From positions 67,028 to 118,658 of the forward strand of contig MU619274.1 in NCBI GenBank assembly GCA_025201805.1: 51,631 nt of DNA, written 5' to 3'. This document shows positions 1 through 10,602 of the stretch, piece by piece; the stretch's first letter is position 1; every line of letters starts with the position of its first letter. This DNA is from Parasitella parasitica. Taxonomy: Eukaryota; Mucoromycota; Mucoromycetes; Mucorales; Mucoraceae. Under the pieces are notes generated by a model. It saw only the letters and a list, made by a program, of their open reading frames with translations, was not told the origin of the DNA and made no database searches. The translations under genes were made by a program, and so were the position numbers.

Positions 1-420
1 CGCAAAAGAAAAGCACCATCAAAACCAAAGAAGCCTGCCTCCAAAGGAACTGTCACTGGCCATTATATGAATTTTATTCAGAAAACAATGGATGAAATGG
101 ATTGCATTCCGGAAATGAAAGGATATTATATAGTTATGGATAATGCACCAATCCATACATCTAACGAGATTGATACTATGGTGACAGAGAGAGGATATAA
201 GTGCATTTATCTCCCTCCTTACTCGCCTGAACTTGATCCTATTGAGCAATTTTGGTCCATAGTTAAAAATAAGGTCAAACGTAGCCAATTTCAAACCAAA
301 GAGGATTTATCAACAAGAATAACTGAGGCTTGCAATAATCTTCCTCCAGAACATCTTCGAGCATTTGTACAACATTCGGTAAACATATTTGAAGATTGCT
401 TAAAAGGCAATCCTATCTAA
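1..420 (+). CDS. Tc1/mariner-like (IS630 superfamily) transposase, C-terminal part, truncated by window start
   Basis: Open from base 1 in frame 1 to the stop at 418-420 (139 residues seen), so the N-terminal DNA-binding part and first catalytic Asp lie outside the window. The segment is the C-terminal half of a DDE_3 catalytic domain: the motif YIVMDNAPIH carries the second catalytic Asp, and YSPELDPIEQFW carries the third acidic residue, with 34 residues between them (D34E, the spacing of Tc1-like elements). This family cuts and pastes its own element into TA sites. The visible part is intact, with no stop or frameshift, so the copy may be young. The start is a Lys/Pro-rich linker and no upstream Met can be judged. 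Confidence 0.9.
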   Translation, partial: RKRKAPSKPKKPASKGTVTGHYMNFIQKTMDEMDCIPEMKGYYIVMDNAPIHTSNEIDTMVTERGYKCIYLPPYSPELDPIEQFWSIVKNKVKRSQFQTKEDLSTRITEACNNLPPEHLRAFVQHSVNIFEDCLKGNPI

Positions 421-561
421 TAAAATGTCACAAACAACTGTAAAAAATATCTACTGAGGATCGAAGAGACCGCCCTTTGAGAAAATTGTAACCGCCCTTT
501 GAGAAAAAACAATCCGCTTATTGAGAATTATAAAAACCACCTTTTTATTGCGCTAACTGTA
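421..561. repeat. 3' end of the transposon with three subterminal direct repeats
   Basis: After the transposase stop there is a direct repeat, ACCGCCCTTTGAGAAAA at 469-485 and 491-507, and a third degenerate copy near 511-527 (ATCCGCTTATTGAGAA), giving a period of about 21-22 bases. The sequence CTAACTG followed by TA at 553-561 has the form expected for a Tc1/mariner terminus (ends in ACTG, flanked by the TA target). The repeats are seen directly; calling them transposase-binding subterminal sites and placing the end at about 559 is inference, because the 5' terminus is outside the window. Confidence 0.5.
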
Positions 562-1889
562 CTTGAGTTCGACTTCCGGTTGGGAAATTGACACATCAGT
601 CGGGATGGTTTCCATTGAGCGATGTGCCTATCAAAAATTATTATGTGCGTATCGTTACCTTCTGCATCAAAGCTAAAAAATTTAAGGCCAAGTCAGTACT
701 ATTCCTAACTCTGCATGCTATTTTTATCGAACTGGGTATTGGAGATACATATACAAGAAAGTAATTCCTTATTACTGGAAAAAATATGCCGCCCAAAAAT
801 ATCTCTTGATGATTGATTATTTACATTCTTTGATATCATATCATATTATGTAATAATCATTAGACTGTTACAGGCATACAAAAAAGCTGCTTATTTTACT
901 TTTATACATTGTTGCTCACTCTGCTTATATTTTTCTGTGGTATGTAGTCTTTGCAAGAGGCTCAACAAAGAGTTATAAATGCATATGGATAATTTAGCGT
1001 TTAGACTTAAACTACGCAATGTACTCATAAGTAACCCAAAGTAGAAAACGATTGATCTTCAGTTCTATATTTAAATATTAAAGGTTTATGTCAAAATATG
1101 AACCTATGATATAAAATTGATAGAAACCTATAAGTATGCTTCAGATCTTGAAGAATCTGACACATTTTAAACAAAAGTAATATTATCTACCAAGTACATA
1201 ATTCAGCACATACCGTCATCTCTTTGCGATGCGTTTATTGAGTACCTCAGGTTTTTATACTAATTTGGCTATTACAGATAACCTGTAAAGTTTAGTATCA
1301 AAAAAACCTTTTATATATTATTGTGGGTATTGAAATGAGGGTAACTGAAATTTTTATAAGCTTATTAAAAGCTTTTGATCTAAAGTCAGGGAGGGAACAG
1401 CTGAGAGGAAAGGGACTTGGTGGCAGCGTTAAAGTGTTGAGATTTTTTTTTTTGGTAGACTTAAAACCAGAGTACATTTGTCAATTGTACAAACTGAAAA
1501 AAAGAAAAAAAATTCCTCAGAACAGTAAGAATGATTTTCATCTGATGTTGATAAATTCTAGTTGACCATGTAGTAAATCGAACTAATACCAACCGTATTT
1601 TGTCGGCTCGGGTTTTTCCTAAGCCCATATCTGCACTTTTGGTGAATCATCCCATGTGATCATACGTAAATGACGCATAATCACGCATTAAACCTGATTG
1701 TTTTTGTTGCAACAGAAACATTGCTTTGGGATAAGGACTAGATCGAAGTCATGCTTCTGTTTTGCTTTTTCCTCTGCAACAAGTATAGGTTTAATGTATA
1801 TGAAAGACGAGTTGTTGTTATAATATGCAAAGTGTATCATCGCCGACATTCATTTGATGCATACACATGTGCATTGCAGTTTATTTTAG

Positions 1890-1920
<31 letters not shown>

Positions 1921-2341
1921 TAGCTATTATCATATTTCGTATATTGTTGCATACGACAAGCTGATTTCTCGTAAAATAGGGATACTAGAATTGCATTGTT
2001 TGAAAATATGCGAGAGAATATTTAATGAATCTGGTCGTATCATGCAATAAAGTTGCTTTTTACATATCAAGACAATATCAGCAAAAATCTCGATGGATGC
2101 GGCATTTTCTTGATTGATGAAAATAATGGTGAAACCTTAGATTTTTCGGGGAAACGATATTTACCTTCGCCAAATACTCGGCCAATCTCCTCAAAAGGAA
2201 AATGCATGTAGTGAAAGGGGTGTTGAAGGTCTTATTTATTATATTAGAATTATTATATTTACAAAACAAAGAAAAAAAAAAAGGCGGTGGTAGGGAAGAA
2301 ATGAGAGATGTAGAATAAGGATAACAGGGGAGTTATATACA
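562..2341. other. AT-rich intergenic DNA, no gene identified
   Basis: No reading frame here looks coding over a useful length. A pure A-tract of about 28 bases lies at 1891-1918. One plus-strand stretch around 2073-2214 (containing LDGCGIFLIDENN, then a stop) has a protein-like composition but no exon partner could be found, so it is left unannotated. The right end is the 3' flank of the minus-strand velvet gene. Confidence 0.6.
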
Positions 2342-3566
2342 TCAAGAGGGTGACAAAAAGGAAGATATATGGATACGTCTATAATTGGGTTTGCTGTTAC
2401 TACTACCACTGCTATTACTGCTATCAGTAGTTGCAAGTGAGGAAGCTTCAGCTGAAGTGGACGATGGCTTTTCTGCATCTGCATCCACTTCTTGGCACCC
2501 TTTTTTACTTTCTATAGTACGGTGATGATCAACTATTACACTATTGGAATAAGCTCGATCAACAACATGACGTATCCTCCTACCTTTTCGTATAGAGATC
2601 TTGATTCCCTGTTGAGCAAAAGACTGGGAAATTAGTGTTGAATCTGAAAAGTGAATATTAATTCTTTCAACATTTTATTTTACATTTCAAATACGATACG
2701 AGTACATACCTGTCATTCCCGGAAAGTTTTTTGCAGAATATACTGTAAAAGGTTTTGACAAGACATGGTTGGTGACCCGCGTGCTCATTGTGAGAGGATC
2801 TCTAAGAGTGGATTTAACACACATTTTCGCAAGTTGAAATACGACATGAATTGTTACCCTGCGGACAAATCGATAAACATAAACTTTAAGCAAAAGGTGC
2901 CTTCAATGCGAACAGATAAATCTTGGAAAATAAAGAAAATGCCAGGCTCATTTTTGTGATCTGTCAATTGGTAGGCGTTTGACACAACAGCACCCATCAG
3001 TGATCTAGTCGGTGCAGGATCTTGAAATGAAAGTAATGTGCCAGTGGTTGGTTTTGAATCGGTTGCAGGAGATACTAATTGGGAGTTAATTCAAACGGGT
3101 CATTTTTATTTGTAAAACTGCTTTTACCAGATGCCGGTGCAGCAGATGATGGATTGTAGACGTGGCTCCTTTGCTCTTCGCCATTTTCAGAACAGAGATC
3201 ACATTGAACAACAAACAAAGAGATATTGCTATCATCATCACTACAAATGTGCAAAAGCAGTAAATATGCATTCTCTTGACCATTTTGATTTCCTATATTT
3301 ACTGAGCATTTTGCAGGGTTCCATCAGGCCTTTCAAGAAATAACTGCAGGATAGGGGGAGGATCGATAGGCCTTCTGTCTTTTTCGCCAAATCCACAACA
3401 TCTAGCTCGAACTGGGTTTTGGACCATGACTATTTTTGGAAAAATCAAAGAGAAGGGTTGGAATATGTGAAAATTAAGATGCTATTCGACACATACTTAA
3501 TCTGTATTGTTTGCTCTTTTGACTTGGACGACCCAATCCTAAAGGAGGTGGAATCAAGAAGGACAT
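2342..3566 (-). CDS. Velvet-domain regulatory protein (six exons, 306 aa)
   Basis: Exons (minus strand) 3566-3497, 3429-3303, 3240-3128, 3074-2858, 2801-2710 and 2643-2342; all five introns (53-67 nt) are GT-AG and the joined frame is 307 codons. The product carries both halves of a velvet domain. The N-half begins near residue 22 with YRLIMVQNPVRARCCGFGEK, then DRRPIDPPPILQLF. The C-half has RSLMGAVVSNAYQL, then IFFIFQDLSVRIEGTF, and KPFTVYSAKNFPGMT followed by GIKISIRK. Between them lies a short Ser/Pro linker with Asp-rich and Cys residues. The C-terminus is a Ser-rich tail. Velvet proteins are fungal DNA-binding regulators that dimerise and couple development, spores and light responses. 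The short N-terminal lead resembles VosA/VelC/VelB more than VeA, but the subtype is not certain. The gene sits 244 bp downstream of the ThrRS gene on the same strand. No exon exceeds about 100 codons, so ORF-based annotation misses it. Confidence 0.9.
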
Positions 3567-3810
3567 TATTTAACGATTAAATCTGTATTTATTCTTTCTC
3601 GGGAAGGCTATTGAAAATAAAGAAAAAAAAAGCTTCTTCTAGAATGTGTAAATGGATTTCGAAAGAAGAAGAAGACCTTTTAGCACGATTCATTCTTAAA
3701 TACTGCAATAAAAAAGGTCACTTTTTTCATTTCATGTTTAGTGCAAATTTATTAGTGACACAATGATAAAAAAAAGGTAGAAAATACAAAAAAGGGCTTG
3801 GGTTTATTAG
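3567..3810 (-). promoter_or_regulatory. Short spacer: ThrRS 3' end and velvet promoter
   Basis: Only 244 bases separate the velvet start codon (3566) from the ThrRS stop codon (3811) on the same strand, so this must hold both the ThrRS 3' UTR and the velvet promoter and leader. It is A/T-rich with A-runs. No specific site could be assigned. Confidence 0.4.
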
Positions 3811-6242
3811 CTAAAGCTTATTTTCCAAGCTTCTGGACTCCTTCAAGGCTTTAACACTCTTCAATACATCATCCAGCGGGATAGTTTGACCCTTTGCTTT
3901 GGTGCCAACATCGTCTCTGTTACGAACATTGACTGATCGGGTGGAAGCCTCTTCTTCACCTACGATGAAAATGAAATTGTATTGAGCAATTTCGGCATTT
4001 CTAATCTTCTTGTTGAGAGTATTGTCAGACACATCTGCATCCGCGAAAATACCAAAATCAACTAGTGTTTCTACAATTTCTTTTGCATAATCTTTGAAAG
4101 AAGCAGCAACAGGAACCACTTGAACCTGACGAGGTGATAACCAGAAGGGAAACTTTCCAGCGAAATGCTCAATGACAATTCCCATCATCCGTTCAACGGA
4201 GCCAAGGATAGCACGATGAATAATAACAGGAGTGGCCATCGGATTGTCAGAACCATCAGTACGATATTCTAGCTTGAAACGCTGGGGCAACTGGAAATCG
4301 AGTTGGATAGTAGCACATTGGTGCTTACGACGAAGAGCATCAGAAATGACAATATCAATCTTGGGTCCGTAGAAAGCACCATCTCCTGGGTTAAGTTCCC
4401 AGCTAATACCCTTTAAGTTGGCAAACCTTTTCAAAGAGTCTTCCAGCATCTAGTCCAAACATTGTGTCATTCAGTTACATCATTTGTTCTTTTTTGTTCT
4501 GTTACCTTCTCAGCATTATCCCAAACGCTAACATCACCAATAAAGTTTTCAGGACGAGTAGAGAGCTTCAAGTGGAAGTCAAAGCCAAATATGCCGTACA
4601 CTTCATTCAAGAAATCGAAGCAACCAGTCATTTCTTGTTCAATCTACATCAAATGTTTAGTGAGATTCTTTGTTTTTCTTGCTCTCTTTACTTGATCTAT
4701 GCGGCAAAAGATATGGGCGTCATCCTGTTGGAAACGACGCACACGAGTCAAACCAGAAAGTGCGCCAGAAAACTCGTTGCGATGAAGAACACCGAAATCA
4801 GCAAAACGCAAAGGAAGATCACGATGGCTTCTATCCTTGTGCCCAAACATCAAGCAATGGCCAGGGCAGTTCATTGGCTTCAATGCAAATTCCTCCTTAT
4901 CCACTTCAAAACAAAACATGTTTTCCTTGTATTTTTCAGCATGGCCGGATTGATTCCAAAGCTTCAAATTAAACATATTTGGAGTAATAACCTCAGTAAA
5001 TCCTCTGTTTTGGTATTCCTCTTTGATGACATTCATCAAAGCATTGTAGATACGAGCACCGTGAGGGAGCATAAATGCAGAGCCAGGAGACAATTCGTGG
5101 AAAAAGAAGAGCTCTTGTTCCTTACCGATCTTGCGATGATCACGTTTGGCTGCTTCCTCTATGAATTTCTTGTGTTCGGTCAATTGCTTCTTATTAGGGA
5201 AAGAGATGCCGTAGAGACGCTGGAGAGAGTCATTCTTAGCATCACCCAAAAAGTAGGAAGCAGAGTTCTTGGTAATCGCGAAAGCTTTGACACGGCCCGT
5301 GTGAGGAATATGAGGACCTCTACATAAATCAATCAAAGGGCCACATCTGTACACGGTGGTAGAGGTGCCGTCAGGGATCTTGTCGTTAATGATATGAACC
5401 TTGTACGGATTATGCTTGAACATTTCCAAAATATCCTCCTTGGAAATAACCAAACGCTCAAACTTTTGCTCCTCTTTCGCAACTTGAGTAACCAATTTTT
5501 CGAGGTTGGCATAATCATCTTGAGATACAACACTATATACGTGCAATGTCAATAACAAAAAAAAAACCCCACTAAATGACACAATCCGTTACGCTTTACC
5601 GATCTTCAACACCCATTTCGTAATAGAAGCCATTCTCGATTGGAGGGCCAATACAAAGATTACAAGCGTAATGGCGTTCACAGGCTTCGCCCAACATGTG
5701 GGCGGACGAGTGCCAAAAGACGCTCTTACCTTCATCATTGTCAAAATCTAACAATTCCAGCTTGCAAGAAGCTTCAAGAGGACGAGTCAAATCCCAAAGC
5801 TCGCCGTCCACCTTTGAGATGACAGTGCGCTCAGCAAGAGATTTGGCAATACCAAGAGCAATGGACAAAGGAGTGGTCTCCCAAGACGTGCCTTCCTTTT
5901 GGCTACCATCGGGCAAGGTAATAGTGATAGGTTCGCGAGGTTTTTCTAACATTTGAAATGCATGAATTTCTTTTCTCTAAAAAAACGAATGGATATTTAC
6001 GAGCAATCTCCGCGTCTGCAGCAGCCTTCAGTTTGTCGAACATATCAATACGATGTTGAAGAAATGCGGGAGGAGGAGTGACCTTGCGTTCAAATTAGCC
6101 TTTGAAAATACATTTTAAAAAAAGATCTCGCGATAAATACCTCTAGAGGATAGGCGCTGACATTAGCATTTTTAGCCTTGGGCGCCTTTGGAGCCTTGGG
6201 TTTCTTGTCAACCATAGGCTTTGTATCGACAGTATCTGACAT
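3811..6242 (-). CDS. THS1: Threonyl-tRNA synthetase (six exons, 715 aa)
   Basis: Exons 6242-6141, 6082-6001, 5945-5600, 5532-4692, 4643-4506 and 4449-3811; introns are 58, 55, 67, 48 and 56 nt, and the joined frame is 716 codons, close to other eukaryotic cytosolic ThrRS. It charges tRNA-Thr with threonine. Domains in order: a Lys/Ala/Pro-rich N-terminal extension (residues 10-25); TGS domain from about residue 70 (LPDGSQKEG); second additional (editing) domain with HSSAH at about 140-144; class II catalytic core with MNCPGHC near 395, [12 protein letters not shown] (motif 2), [10 protein letters not shown], and [15 protein letters not shown] (motif 3); C-terminal anticodon-binding domain from [14 protein letters not shown]. 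No mitochondrial presequence is evident at this start, so a cytosolic enzyme is likely, although one gene may serve both compartments in fungi. The second intron's 3' site was chosen (5946) because nearer AG sites would give implausibly short introns. Confidence 0.95.
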
Positions 6243-6960
6243 TTCTCGATATTATAGGAAGAGAGAAAAGAGCAAAAAGGGGAGTTTTGTTTTCTCCGTT
6301 TATACCTTGTCAGTTGAGAAAAAATATTTTGGGTATTACAAGCCACCACCATCCACTTGAATGTAGCTCATGAATGTCTCATTTGTACTCTTTAAATTAG
6401 ACAATTGGAAGTTTTTCGTGGATGATTGAAAAAGAGAAATAGAAAAGAACAAGATGCGGGATAGCCGTGTTTAATACGGGTATTGCATAAGCGGACGTCC
6501 TTTCAAATCCCAGATTGATTTTGCAATCTTAATCATGTTCCTGGCTACATATTGCATCTCTTACATTCAACAGGCTTTGTAGCTTCATGTTCAGTTTTTT
6601 GTTTTTGTTTTTTTTCAGAATACTTCTTGTCCATTTTAGTTGCAGGGCTCTGCTTTCTTTTATTACTTTTTGTGCCAAATTTTGATTTGAAAAAAAAAAA
6701 AAAAAACTTGATACCAACCGCACACTTGCTCACAATAAATCATCGCTTCTCAACGCAAGTGAGACCTTGTTGTCAAACACATCCTAATGAGTATCCAGGT
6801 CGTTGGCAAATATTCGTCTGGTGAGAAACCAGTTTTGAAAAAAAAACTGCTACGAAAAGACAGACTAGGTATTCATTATTATTGTGTCATTTTGTGTTTG
6901 ACAACTTCATACATAAAAAATCAAAGTGATTCAGCATCAAAATACCAACTTCTAGTGTTT
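6243..6960. promoter_or_regulatory. Intergenic region holding the ThrRS promoter and the GT49 gene's 3' flank
   Basis: 718 bases between the ThrRS start codon (6242) and the GT49 stop (6961), both on the minus strand. A palindromic GACGTC core (CRE/ATF-like) lies within GCGGACGTCC near 6490-6500, about 250 bases upstream of ThrRS; regulatory use is inference. There are long A- and T-runs (for example near 6690-6706). Short lysine-rich open stretches occur on the minus strand (6545-6733) but they begin in the poly-Phe/T-run and show no family resemblance. Confidence 0.4.
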
Positions 6961-8644
6961 TTATTCTGGTTTACCAATTAAACCTTTACCCCAGTTTTGA
7001 ATGACACGCGAACATTGGCTACGGATATGTTGCGATCTAGGTGATTTCCAAAGACCTAAAGCATCTAGTTGTCTAGCATGGTGAACGCACTGTTCCCAAT
7101 AAAATTTAGCATAAATTCGATTCTCAACAACGTTCTGTTATACAGTAAATAAAAAATGTGAGATGAGGGGAGAGGGGAGAGAGGGGAAGCGTTAGATGAC
7201 AACCATGTAGACAAGCTCTTGTTAAAACTTACATCAAAATCAGTAACTTCGGCAGCCTCGTCTTCCAAGGGCATTTGTACCATAAAATCATCTGGCAAAA
7301 CCCAAATTTCATTGCCTTGCAGATAACTGGAGAAAATACACGCAGCTCTGCTATCCAAAAATCGTTCTGAACACCAGGGCTGAATCGTTTTTGATTCAAT
7401 GACCACAGGCTCATAATGGAACTCATACTTTTCGACAGCATACAGAGATTCGGCGTCCATCCATCTTTCCAAATCTGTAGGCCCTTCGTTCTCCTTCCAA
7501 TGTTTATCATCAAGTGCCATTTTATCCTCGCTCAACTTGAAGATAAGTTGAGATTTGTCATAAGGAATATCATCACGAGTGGCCTGTCTGCTTTTGAAGG
7601 TGAACGTAGGCAAGGCCAATACATCACCTGTCAGTAAGAGACTATCGATGCGTTCTTTGTTGGATTCAAGCGTACGACGTAAATCAGTAGCTGGGATGAC
7701 GCCGTGAGGTAAATCCATAATATAGTCGGTTTGTGCCAAGAGCCTGGCCAAGTTACGCTCGGCGTTACGAGGAAATAACACACTCAATTTATCACCGGGA
7801 ATGGGAGCAAAATGTAAGTCCACATTTCTATACAACTCGGGTGTGTTTTCGTATTCTCGCTTAATTTTTTCAATTGATGATGTATCGTTTTGTTCAATGT
7901 GAATAATGGCAGAAATCGGCCCTACATTTTATAAGTCAAGACAACATTTGTATATTTAGCTTTTTGAGGCTTACCTTCCCAATAGATGGTTAGCCGCTTT
8001 AAGTCCTCCCATGTGTCTGCAGTTGCTGTAGTAACGATAGAAACTTCGTCTTTTTCGGGCACATTGCTTGCCTTTTGCCAGAAAGGCTGGACATTTTTGG
8101 CAGCGTCATAGTAGCTCTTGCTAAATAATTTACTCATTTTCAAGCCATGCGTCATTTGGTTCATAAGTGAGTAAGCATCATCTGTGTGTTGTTAGGTTAT
8201 GAGTTGATTTTATCCACAAGTTTTGGGGCTCCTTTACCTTGATCATACGTTCTTTGAGGAACCCAGTCATTGTTAAACTGTTCATTACTGATTTGCTGCT
8301 TGAGTCTAAAAGAGTCATTGTCACTGGATGGTGCCAAAAAGTACCTCCAGGTGTGATTTAGGGATAAAAATACCGAGAAAATGACATAAAACAATGCTAC
8401 AAAGCGTATCAGGCGAGATTGCACAAATTTGGACAAGATTGAAGGTTTAGCAGTGCCGCCAAAAGCATTTCCGTGTTTTGAATGAGGCAAAAGAGGCCCT
8501 GTGGGATTCAGAAAGCTGTGCGCTCTTAAGCTAATGGAATTAAGAAATCTAGGGAAATTCCAAGTAGCCGAGGGCGCTGCATTTAGGGATGGCCTGCTAT
8601 TACTATGCCGTTTTAACTCTGGCTTTGGGTTTTGTTGCTGCTGC

Positions 8645-8677
<33 letters not shown>

Positions 8678-8778
8678 ACATTTAAAGAAGGCTTTCTTTG
8701 GTGTGAAGTAGTTTTCTTGGATGTTGTGATGGAGGTAGACCTTGAATGCTTTGGTCTGACAGCAGGCAAGTCAGACAT
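6961..8778 (-). CDS. LARGE-like glycosyltransferase (GT49 family), type II membrane protein (four exons, 536 aa)
   Basis: Exons 8778-8238, 8181-7975, 7921-7233 and 7134-6961; introns 56, 56 and 98 nt; the joined frame is 537 codons. The cytosolic N-terminus is Ser/Lys-rich and carries a run of 15 Gln. A single membrane segment at about residues 123-139 (LIRFVALFYVIFSVFLSL) fits a type II Golgi enzyme. The lumenal part matches the GT49 (Glyco_transf_49) family: SIVTTATADTWEDLKRL at its start, then AERNLARLLAQTDYIMDLP, KYEFHYEPVVI, and the conserved FLDSRAACIFSSYLQGNEIW and VLPDDFMVQ. The C-terminal exon has FYWEQCVHHARQL. Animal relatives (LARGE, B4GAT1) build xylose/glucuronate glycans; the substrate in fungi is not known to me. 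At the position where relatives have a metal-binding DXD, this protein reads MDLP, so the usual motif is not obvious. The gene is divergent from a CYSTM gene over a 242-bp promoter. Confidence 0.88.
8632..8676 (-). repeat. Trinucleotide (CAA/CAG) repeat encoding 15 Gln in the GT49 gene
   Basis: On the plus strand this is a run of TTG with CTG codons at 8638-8646. It encodes an uninterrupted polyglutamine tract in the cytosolic N-terminus of the glycosyltransferase and is likely to vary in length between strains. Confidence 0.85.
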
Positions 8779-9020
8779 TTTTCTGATACGAGAGAAAGAG
8801 AGAGAGAGAGAGAGAGTGACGCTAATAAAGATGGCTAATTGCTTTAAATATAAATCAGATCTCCGTTGTAATCAATTTTGTACAATCATCTCCAAGTGCT
8901 ATTAAAAATAGCAAAACGCCCCGCGAAAGATAATGAATAATCCAGCAAAGAGACGATAAAAAACCGTTCAAGAATACTTTCTCCTCTTCTTCTTTCTTTT
9001 GTTTTCAAAATTCTTCAAAA
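8779..9020. promoter_or_regulatory. Divergent promoter between the GT49 and CYSTM genes
   Basis: 242 bases between two divergent start codons. It contains a GA-dinucleotide tract at about 8791-8816 on the GT49 side, GATAAT and GATAAA elements near 8929 and 8954, and a pyrimidine-rich stretch (TCTCCTCTTCTTC region, about 8980-9000) just before the CYSTM start. GA and CT tracts are common in fungal promoters; which gene each serves is inference. Confidence 0.5.
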
Positions 9021-9383
9021 ATGAGCTACCCCAATAACCAAAACCAACAATACTATCCTCCTCCTCCACAACAAGGATACTATCCACCACCACCACCACA
9101 ACAACAACAAGGATACTATACACCGCAAGGCAGCAATTATTACCAGTAAGTTTTCTTTGTCTTTCCTGTTATTGTGATTACTAAGTATCCATTGCTGCTA
9201 GACCCCAACCTTCTCCAGTTTTTATTCAACAGACTCAACCTCAAAAAAATGACCACGACTGCTGTACTGCTTGGTAAGTGTTGACCTTTGCACATTTCAT
9301 ACATCACATTGCTCAATTTCAACGTTTGTTGCTATAGTATGGCAGGTATGTTATGTTGCTGTTTGTTTGACATGTGCACATAA
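9021..9383 (+). CDS. CYSTM-domain small membrane protein (three exons, 80 aa)
   Basis: Exons 9021-9145, 9202-9273 and 9338-9383; introns 56 and 64 nt, GT-AG; joined frame 81 codons. The N-terminal two-thirds is a Tyr/Pro/Gln-rich low-complexity stretch (YYPPPPQQGYYPPPPPQQQQ). The C-terminus is a CYSTM module: DCCTACMAGMLCCCLFDMCT, a Cys-rich short membrane-associated segment. CYSTM proteins are found across eukaryotes, often tail-anchored and linked to stress tolerance or plasma-membrane function; the role here is inference from the family. The start is the first Met after a pyrimidine-rich leader, and the two short downstream exons are required to obtain the Cys-rich tail. Confidence 0.88.
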
Positions 9384-9985
9384 GAATAAAACGGGATACA
9401 AGAGAGAATGCGGTACAAGTAGTTGGCTTTGGCAGTAATAATAATAGCATATATAATCTACATCCAAACGATATCAACATCTCCCTAAACCGCTCCCTTT
9501 CCCCTTGATTCTTCTATCCTGCGTAAATTTTTGCAGGCAGTAATGTTAAAAAATCAAATTTTCTCTTGGTACAATACATAAACTTTTTTTTCTTAAAACA
9601 CATTTGCATACGTTGAAGAACCAACCAGGAATGATTAGCAGGTGGTTTGATTGTATCGCAGTGAAATATACTTTGAGACAATGGCCAACGGTCAATGAGC
9701 CAGACTAAGGCTTCTTTTGGTATAATAATATGTAAACCTCATACAGCAACGAGTAGAACGTGCTTGCTATTATTATCCGTATTACAAGAGTCGTACAAAG
9801 TTTCTGCGATAAATATGGACATGTTGTAAGCCGAATATCCTTTCAGGTACCAGCACCTCAGCGGCTGATAATTTTAGCAAAAGGGTTATTAAGGATATGT
9901 AAATGAATCATGGAGATGCTTTAATTTCGAGAATAAAAAAGGGTATATTGTACATAATAAATTAATGCAGTTTTTTTTTTTTTTT
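9384..9985. other. Convergent 3' intergenic region, no gene seen
   Basis: About 600 bases between the CYSTM stop and the stop of the convergent acidic gene. It has several AATAAA-like elements (for example near 9386 and 9956) usable as 3'-end signals for both genes and a T-run near 9971-9985. No coding stretch was recognised. Confidence 0.5.
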
Positions 9986-10602
9986 CTAAGAGCAAGTACC
10001 AAACCACGAGCTTAGGTTTTGGTATTTTGATTGACACCGCCTCAATAATGGCTTCTTCTCAGTTTGTCGTGGTGTTTGTGGTGATGTGCTGGTATTCAGC
10101 ATTTGTGTTAATAGCGAAATTGGCTTTTTTACGGTGGCAGCAGCAGTGGTGTAAATTGGATTATTATGATTGTCCATTTCTTTTACAAAGTCCAATTCCT
10201 GTTCAATTTGGCTTGAGAGCTCATCTTCCTCTTCAAAAGAAGAATAAGACCAGGTTGCAGAATAGCTATCCTCTTCTTCCATCTCTTTTTCTTCGCTATC
10301 TTGGTCAGTATCACTGGTATCGACGTAGAACTTTACGCCTGTGTCTGCTGAAGATGTGCCAAGATCCAGCAGTTTGGTGGGCTCAGCTTGTCGACGGCGC
10401 CTCGACTTCCAAGCTGCATCCTCTAAACTGAACTTGTCTTGAAGATTGACATTGTGGGTCTGAGCTACAGCTAAAAACACTAAACTGTTGGTTTCCCGCT
10501 TCCAATTCATGTTTAAACAAATCCCTTACGTTTGCACGAAGCTACCAACTGTTCTGTATTAACGCAGTGGCAATGTGGTGGCTGTATATCACTTGAAGGC
10601 AT
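9986..10602 (-). CDS. Acidic protein of unknown function (two exons, 185 aa)
   Basis: Exons 10602-10530 and 10470-9986 with a 59-nt GT-AG intron; joined frame 186 codons. I do not recognise the family. The first exon encodes a short Cys/His stretch (PPHCHCVN). The second starts near VNLQDKFSLEDAAWKSRRRR, a basic patch. It is followed by a strongly acidic Ser/Asp/Glu region (about residues 70-115) and a Ser/Thr/Pro-rich C-terminal part ending LSSWFGTCS. The mix of a basic patch, an acidic stretch and Ser/Thr-rich sequence suggests a mainly disordered regulatory or adaptor protein. The joined start at 10602 is preferred over a Met at 10510 because it uses a canonical GTAAGG donor and the upstream ATG, but this is not proven. 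Confidence 0.65.

Noticed and set aside
4464-5327. 287-codon ORF on the plus strand
   Set aside because: It overlaps the ThrRS catalytic-domain exons on the other strand, which are unmistakable; it is a shadow.
5946-6000. A 24- or 31-nt intron in the ThrRS gene
   Set aside because: Nearer AG sites would give introns too short or out of phase; the AG at 5947-5946 gives a 55-nt intron in phase and the family sequence [13 protein letters not shown].
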